Source: Lingula anatina
Taxonomy: Eukaryota > Brachiopoda > Lingulata > Lingulida > Lingulidae
DNA length: 57,958 nucleotides
Assembly: GCF_001039355.2 (NCBI RefSeq)
Contig: NW_019775425.1
Span: 743,706-801,663, forward strand
Direction: 5' to 3'
Below are positions 50,530 to 57,958 of the stretch, piece by piece; the stretch's first letter is position 1, and the number at the start of each line of letters is the position of its first letter. The position numbers and the translations under genes are program-made. The notes under the pieces are model-generated. The model ran no database searches. It was not told the origin of the DNA and worked only from the letters and a program-made list of their open reading frames with translations.

Positions 50530-53500
50530 GTAAGTACTGATCTTGGTCTAATTTGGATTTCTTTCAAAGTACTTTTAGAGGATAAATAATGAATATTTTA
50601 CTGTAGAATTGTTTCTTTATGCAATTTGTAACTTTATTATTTGTTTTTGAGAAAAAAAACTTTTGGAAAACAATACTGGCAGTTATTAGCCGAAAAAGAT
50701 TAAATTTGTTAGAACTCGAAAAAAGATTACCTCTGGAGACAAAATTTGCATAAGTGGTCATTAAGTTCTTTTATTTGCTCAAATTGATCTGGAAAAAGTC
50801 TAAGTTACTTCAAACCTTATTTTTCTTGAAACTGAACATTGCTTCTTTAACAACCAATGAATGAGAAACCTAAGTATGTCGGGATGCAGGGTTTAAATAC
50901 ACGTTCATTAGTGTTGACCTTTTCCTTACTAGATGTCAATTACCCCCTGTAGGCACCAGGGGAGGTTTTGTGTGGGTCTGTGCCATTTTCTTAACAGGGG
51001 TTTAGTTAATGAGATCCACTAAGATCTGCTGTGTGATGTGTTCTTTAATGAATGAATGTTACTGATATTACCAATAAGGGTTTGTAAGCATCTTTACTTG
51101 TTTAAGGTAATTTACTCTTCAAGGTTAGAGAATAATTGATGTGTAAGAGGATTTAATCTTCTGTGCTACAGTGACACAGATTAGATGTAATAGGTTAAAT
51201 GCTTCGTCAGCTAAAATGTATTTAATAAGGTAGTCCTTGGTTATCTATACTCTTTTTTTGACATTCCACAATCTCTAGAAATGTGCTGCAGACATAATCT
51301 AATGAGTGGTTGTGATTTTTATGCCAACCGATTGTGTTTGTAGTGAATGTGTTGTGCATAGAATTGTGTTTATGTGTCACAGAAAAATGTGCTGTGCTAA
51401 GAATTGTGTTCATATGTCACAACTAGCACAATGTAGCTGATTTTCACAAATACTGATAAAGTTTGAAAAGAAATGCAACTTGTTGGTGCATAAACTAAAA
51501 AAAAAAAAAGACCTTTTAGTAAAATAAATTTTCTACATGGGAAATTTTTTTGTAGGGATCCAAATAAGATTTTGTAAGATGAAATGGAAAAAATATTTCA
51601 AAAAAGGGAATATGAATCTTCTATCACCTAATGTTGATTTACGTTTATAGAAATGTTTAAGTAAAACTAATTTTTGAAATATCAAACTCCTTTTGGAAAA
51701 AGGGAAGCTTGTTTTGCTTGTGTTGCTGAGTTTATGTGGGCAAGTAGATAAAAGAAATACACTGTTTTTTTTTTTTCACCACAAAGCATTTTTTTCTCCA
51801 GATACAGTCCAGGTGAGCAAAGCCAAAGCAGTCTGTTTTTGATGTTCACAAACTGTGGGACAAAAGTAAAAACACCAACCTAGTTTATTCATTTCTACAT
51901 CATAAAACATTGTTTGTTTATCAATCTTTTTTCACCAGGATTTTCAGGTGCAAATGTGTGTCTAACCAGTAAATTGTTGGATTTTGTAACTGTTTTTAGA
52001 CCAGAAGGAAGAAACCAAAGAAACGTAGACTGTGTTTTGCTACAAGTTTTTCACCTGAACCAACTATTTTGAACACCTGGCCTGTGACGGTAGATAGACC
52101 ATCTTGATGGAAAAATTTACTTTTGAAAAAAAGTTACATGTAAAAAAAATTTGAAAAACGAATGTGCTAACAAGTAAATGTCTTGAAATTGCTCAGCTAT
52201 GTTATTTTGGACTGGAAACTCTACTAATACTGTTTGTGGAAATAAACCAACCAAAATGTTTTTGCAATTGTAATCGAATCATATGTGACATTTTTGTCTA
52301 ATTTACGTCCATTCTATGTGACAGTTTGGGACAACTTTCAAATCAGTGAAAAATTTGATCTCTCAAGCATGCAATTTCCTTCATAATTTATTTATTCCTT
52401 CATTATTTATTTATTTATGGACTTATTTGAACAAAAGGCTTTTACACTTTATAACTAAAAAGGCATGAAATTTCTGGCTTTCAAAGTAATTAACTGACCC
52501 AATATGACTGTAAAAAGCCATTTTTCAACAGTATATAAAAATTAGTTATATCAAGCTTTTTTAGTCCGCTTGGAAGATGAAAGAAATTATTTGCAGCTTA
52601 ATGGGAATATTTCAGTATTTTTTAAAGATTGCAATTGAAACATCAAAGGATTAACCCTATAAAGATATCTAGAATCTTGATGCAAGGTTATCATCTATTA
52701 AAAGTAGATATAGAAGGCTTAACTGGTGTTCAAGGTCATCAAATTGCTGGCTCATGTAGTTATTTTAAGGCAAGTGCAAGCAAATGGTGGATAGTGTGAG
52801 AAATGATTCCATCACATTGTAGGGACAGGTTGCTTTTCCTTACTGCCATGGTTCAAAGAGCACAGTAGTCTTTTGCTTACACGTAATGAAGAACCTGTAA
52901 TGCTGTTTAATTTCCTGATAATTGGATGTTTTTTTTTAGTGTCAAGAGATGTTCTTTTCAGAAGTTATGTACTTAAAGCCCACACATCTTTTGGAAATGA
53001 GCTTCTGGAAAGTCCATTAGAAGTTGTATTAATTGGAATAAGTGACGAGACCTTTAGAAGTAACAGGCTTATCATAATTATTAAGTGTGCAATGTCAAAC
53101 CCTGTAGCTCTTATTTTTAAAATTTAATTTAAGGTGTGCTGGTTTGTTTGTGTTTTATCTTTAAATATTTTTAGCTTATATACTTCTGAATGGAACGCCA
53201 TCTTAAAAGAAGTTTTTGTTTGTAATGCATTTTGTTGGCTATGTATTCAGTCTTATGCCTTCTGTCCTCAAGGTGAACTCTGAGCTACAAATGGGGGCCA
53301 TTCATAGACCAGCTCGTGGGTGCCAGGGGGAAATCTATTGCATAAAGGCCAAACTGTTATTGCACCTTGTGCTGGCTACCTTGGCTGCAGTCCTACTACC
53401 TGCATTTCAGTGTGGAGGTGTAGAGTGGCATCAGCACCAGAGGCAACTACCTGTTGGTACTTTTTCAGAATTTGCCTGCCTCTGCAGAATTCAGGAGGCA

Positions 53501-56500
53501 GTGTTTCTGATTTCTCAGTACCCTCACTGTCCCTTAAGTAACCAAGAGCTTGTTTGTGTATCTGCAATTTGTCATCCAGGGAGAGGGGTAGCACTGACGC
53601 CCACTGTACCTTTTACTTATTTCATTGGAATCCAAGATCATTTTTACCTGACTCAGTATGAAGGTGTTTCTTGTTTCCCAATACCCTTTCAAACCCCATT
53701 TGTATATTGATTCAATAACCAGTGACAAATTAATGGTTTCTTGTGCATGAAGTTGTCATTTCCTCAATCATTAGTTTGTTCTTACCTGTCAAAATAAGCA
53801 ACTAGATGTAGATGCTTAGATTGCAGTATAGGAATCTCAGAATTTTCTTCAAAATTCACATTACTGGTCAACTTCTGTTTGATTCTTTTGGGTTTGATAC
53901 AACAAATTTTGTCACCGGAGACATGATTAAAACTGGATAAGCATCGTTAATTGTAATTATGTGATTTTTGCTGTTTACAGGACCCCTGTCTAGCCTGGCA
54001 GTGACATTAGTATTTGCAGTGACATTAGAACTTAAAAATTCCTACCGAGTCAAAAGTAGTAGGTTTCAAACTGAGAACCTGGATAAATGGCAGGCAATTG
54101 TTGTATAGGTCAGCTATTTGGAGTGTTATTTCTCGATTAGTTATGAGTGATTTTGCAACTGTTCTATTTTGCAACCTGGTCCGAATTGTGTGGAAAATCC
54201 TTCTATATTGCTTCATCCAGTCTGCTGATGACCTGATTGATTTGGGGCATTGGCTTTATGTATGACTTTATTAATAAATCCTCACATCTTTCACCAATAT
54301 ACATAAATAGTTTGTTATAGATATTTACATATGTGTATGTACTCATATTCCTAAGATTTTTTTGATTTATTTCTCTTATATACCACCTCCAGGGTAAGAA
54401 TGCACACAAATCAGCACTTTGATCTAAACTGAGACCAGCTTTGTCTTTGTGAGTAGAAACCATGTCTACCAGCACCTGTTTCAAACTGTGAACTGCCATT
54501 AATAAAAAAAAGGCATGTTATCACAGTGCATATGATAGCGACAGGCTGCTCAGTCAGATAGTTGACTAGAAATATTACTGGTAAACTCTGTGAACGTTTT
54601 ATTACTTTGGGGGGCAGATATGAATCGAGATCACTCTGAATTTACAGGACTTCCTGTGTTTATTATCATGGTGAAGGGTCATGGGATGTCTAAGGTGTGG
54701 TTTTTCACCTGGCTGAGCATAACATTAAATGTCCATCTCAGGGGATATGTATTAGATGACACGAGGCCCCACCTGAGGATATGATAACCACCACAGCAGT
54801 ATTCCCTGTCCCTGGGTCAGAGATATATGGCCAGTGAATGGTCTGTTTTTGCCAGGAATTCTAAAATGATTCTCCATAAGCCACCATTTTGTTAACCCAT
54901 TTGGAGGGGGGAGGGGGGCTCAGATATAAGGGCAGGATTTGAATGTAACACATTTGTTTTGGTGCAAAACTGGACTTTTGTTACGCACTGAGTGGAATTT
55001 AGTGCATACTGTATATCAATAATTGAATCTGAATTATGGCTCCTTTTTGCATTGGTGAAAAGATTTGTGGTTTGAGATTAAAGTTTTGTTATGCAAGAAA
55101 TAAAGTTAAAGCATCCTGTGTATGAATCAAATGGTAGGAAATTAAAATAACATGGACAGAAGTTGTTTATGCACATCTATTTTTTTGTACATCATTTAGT
55201 TTGAGTACATGAAGGTTGAATTGCTAACCAGGCAGTATTTCTCCTCAGCCACCATTAAAACAATGCTCAGAAACAAATAACCATAAGATTTAGACAGGGA
55301 CTTTTTTAGATGACAATGGGTTCACTTATCCCTACTGCAATAGCTAGAATCTGAAAAGAAAAATTGTAGTCATCTATTGTGACTGTCATAGTTTTCCGTA
55401 CACCTTTTGTTTTTGTATGATGTAAAGTTTGGGTACATATTCAAGTGGGCATAATCTTCATCTTCATTGACAATACACCTGTCTTCAAGTTGAACTGGCT
55501 CCATGCATTATTGAACTAATGCATATAGTAGCTCTTGATGGCAGCAGTTTTAACTCATAAAATAGAAATGGTTGTTTTTCTTTACGGATTATAACTCTGG
55601 AGTTGCCATTTTACCTTTCATCTTTCACTTGTAGTGATTAAAAACATGCATTCAACAGGCAAGGCAATTTGCAGTGGCCACGGATGTTTGAAACAGCAGA
55701 AAAGGAGAAGTTTTCTAAGAGATGTATGTTTTAAGGCAGTTGGAGCAGAAGTTCATGCACAATTAATCGCATTGCATTGTCATTTTGGAATGATGCACAT
55801 GATTGATTTTCACTCAATTTCTGATGCTTAAGTTCTCCCGTTTTTCAATATGTATCTTATTTGATGGATTTAGAAATAGCGCTTTAATTCCTTGACGTTC
55901 AATTCTCATGTAACGTCTTAAATTATTTGACACAGTGGTCATTCTTACTGTGAGTGGTTAGGTAGTTTGGAAACAAATATAGTTCTGTTATCTACTATAG
56001 ATCTAAGGCATATCTGTAGAATGTTGCACCTTGAGTATTCAAAGAAGCAAAGGCATGTATTTTTGCAGTGGACTATTTCAGGGATGTGGTGTAATTACCT
56101 CCATCTACGAACACTGGTATTACATGCATGTTAATCTCCTTAAGAAGAAAAAAACCAAATTGGTTTTCGGAAAAAGTAATTTCAGTGTCTAGACAAGTGA
56201 GGGCTCATCTTTGCTTTGCGTGACTCTTGTCTTAGATACCATCCAAGCACCCTTTCTAACATAATAACAAAGAGTTCAGCCACATCATTTTTAGATGAAT
56301 AAACACTTTTAGAAGATAATGCAATATTTTTCAATTATGTGAGACAAAATTTGTTTTGTAACATTTGGAAGCGGATAAACAAGCTTCAGTATGAGCCCAG
56401 CCTATAAGATAAGACACAGCCAAGAATCTGTTAGGAGTAGGTGTTCACATTCTTGTGTATGACCATGGTCAACTCGCTTCCATTTCATCTCTGAAAATAA

Positions 56501-57958
56501 AGCTGTAGGTGTGCAAAAGTATGCAAAAATGTTGGGGTTGTTTGGTACCTGGCACTTGCACTTGGCGGGGATGTAATACCATCACTGCTGACCAGTACTG
56601 ACCAGTGCTGACCAGTACTGACCAATGATATTGCAGCCAAATGTTGTCTTTGTCAGCAGGAGAATCCTGGAAGTTTTTACAGTCAAGCTGTCATATGTTT
56701 TGGAGACTGTTTATAATAAAATCGAAAAAGTTGTGATACCATGTGATGCTTTAAAAACTGGTGCGATAAAGTTAAAAAATTGAAGGCCCAGCCAAAAAAG
56801 ATCTTGCTCCCTGACCCATAAGTCTAAAGCATTCCTTTGGAACACTGATTTTTGAGATGGGAGGGAAATGAGTGTCTTGTTGATAGCAATGATATAATCA
56901 AAAGGACACAGTTACAGTATAAAAAATTACAGATGAGCTGACATTCTATGCCAATATCTTTGCCGAGCATGTAATTGAAAAGAAAAAAAAAAGAACTTGT
57001 TATTGACATCTTGCAAAAAAGGAACCAAATACTGACCAACTGCTGGGAAGAGAATAGGTGTTTAGTTCAACATCAAAGAACAGGGATGATGGGAAAGTAC
57101 AGCACTTCAGTTATCATACAAAAAAACTCAATTTCTGTGAATCCTTGCGTCTCCAAATATAGAACAAACACTTAGAGTGCCATCAAACAGTTGGAACAGA
57201 TAAGAGAAAGTTGTGATAAGAGTGTACAGACATGCAGGCATGCATGGCACCTCTTGAGATAATGCCTAATTTTTGACATTGCTTTATTAGTTACATCCTC
57301 TGACAGCACATCTTCATGCTGGGGACAGGTGAAAAGTCAGACTGGGTGTGTTGCCAACAGCATCGGGGCCAACAACCAGTCGTGTACAGTAAAAGTTCAG
57401 TGTCCTACTCCCCTTTTTTGTTTGTATCCTGCCACACACATTCTGCGTCTTAGTCTAACCTTACTGCACACATTCATGGCTTGTTTTTTGGCTAAATATC
57501 ATAACTTTACTTCTGACTGCAGGAGCTTTGTCCCTCTCCCTTCACTTTCTTTTGTTTTCAGTATTGAGAGTTACATCACTTGGCTTCAGAGTTGGGTGTT
57601 ATTTTAAGAACTGGTGGGTGTGGTGCTTGTTTCACTTTATTGATCTCTTTCAATTTGCTGATGAAATGGAATATAGCAAAGACTGATTAGATAATCATGG
57701 TTAAAAATATATAAATAATGCTTTATTAATTTTTACATGAAAGTTTTGACGAAATTGTTTTGAAGGATTTGAATACATTAATGATGAGGTGAATGTGTAA
57801 AAAATTTAATAAAAATAACATTTTCTCATTAGGCCACACTTTTTTATTTTTATGGATGACATCCTCTGGGGACCCCAAAGTCGGTGCGAGCGGGCGAAAA
57901 AAAAAAAAAAAAAACAGTCCAAAAAAAAAAAAATGCTTAAGAAAAGTTATGTTTTCAG
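50530..57958. other. Probable long intron or regulatory region at window end
   Basis: No exon with matching phase-1 acceptor was recognised. A locally GC-richer stretch with open frames on both strands lies at 53216-53710. A short (TGACCAGTAC)n-like tandem repeat lies at 56589-56625, and A-runs occur near 57897-57930. If 50484 is a first exon, this is its first intron. Confidence 0.35.

Overview
This window is animal (metazoan) nuclear DNA. It is AT-rich, the genes have many short exons with GT-AG introns, microsatellites and homopolymers are common, and there are single-N gaps at 18244 and 39018. No bacterial, viral or organellar gene organisation is visible. Protein similarity, the rich intron content and the gene set (P5B ATPase, DUF4773-like secreted protein, PDK1) suggest a marine invertebrate, either a lophotrochozoan or a non-vertebrate deuterostome. 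The species cannot be fixed from sequence alone.

Layout. (1) 1266-20066, plus strand: a complete 29-exon P5B-type ATPase (ATP13A2/ATP13A3-like, 1168 aa). Every exon junction was followed and keeps one open frame from ATG to stop. One intron is GC-AG, and its acceptor together with the start of the next exon is duplicated in tandem. (2) 8020-9492, plus strand: a 490-aa protein encoded in a single coding exon inside intron 8 of the ATPase. It is built from two unrelated short repeat types and its function is unknown. (3) 21525-25618, plus strand: an 8-exon gene for a 420-aa secreted cysteine-rich protein made of two DUF4773-like domains, preceded by a good TATA box. (4) 27248-34374, minus strand: 3-phosphoinositide-dependent protein kinase 1 (PDPK1), with kinase and PH domains in 13 coding exons plus a likely 5' exon. 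It converges on gene 3. (5) 34375-57958: about 23 kb with little coding sequence. It contains a CRE-bearing promoter region upstream of PDPK1, a 2.5-kb near-identical duplication joined at an N, a 132-bp tandem duplication, and two candidate alternative first exons (45282, 50484) plus a 63-nt cassette-like exon (46043) of an unidentified plus-strand gene that would continue beyond the window.

The genes do not form a pathway. The ATPase belongs to a late endosomal/lysosomal polyamine pump family, PDPK1 is a cytosolic/membrane signalling kinase, and the DUF4773-like protein should be extracellular. The points most worth checking are the nested two-repeat protein, the GC-AG intron with a duplicated decoy acceptor that would give a premature stop, the paired first exons that both end in Trp-Gln and phase 1, and the 2.5-kb duplication at the N gap, which is likely an assembly artefact.
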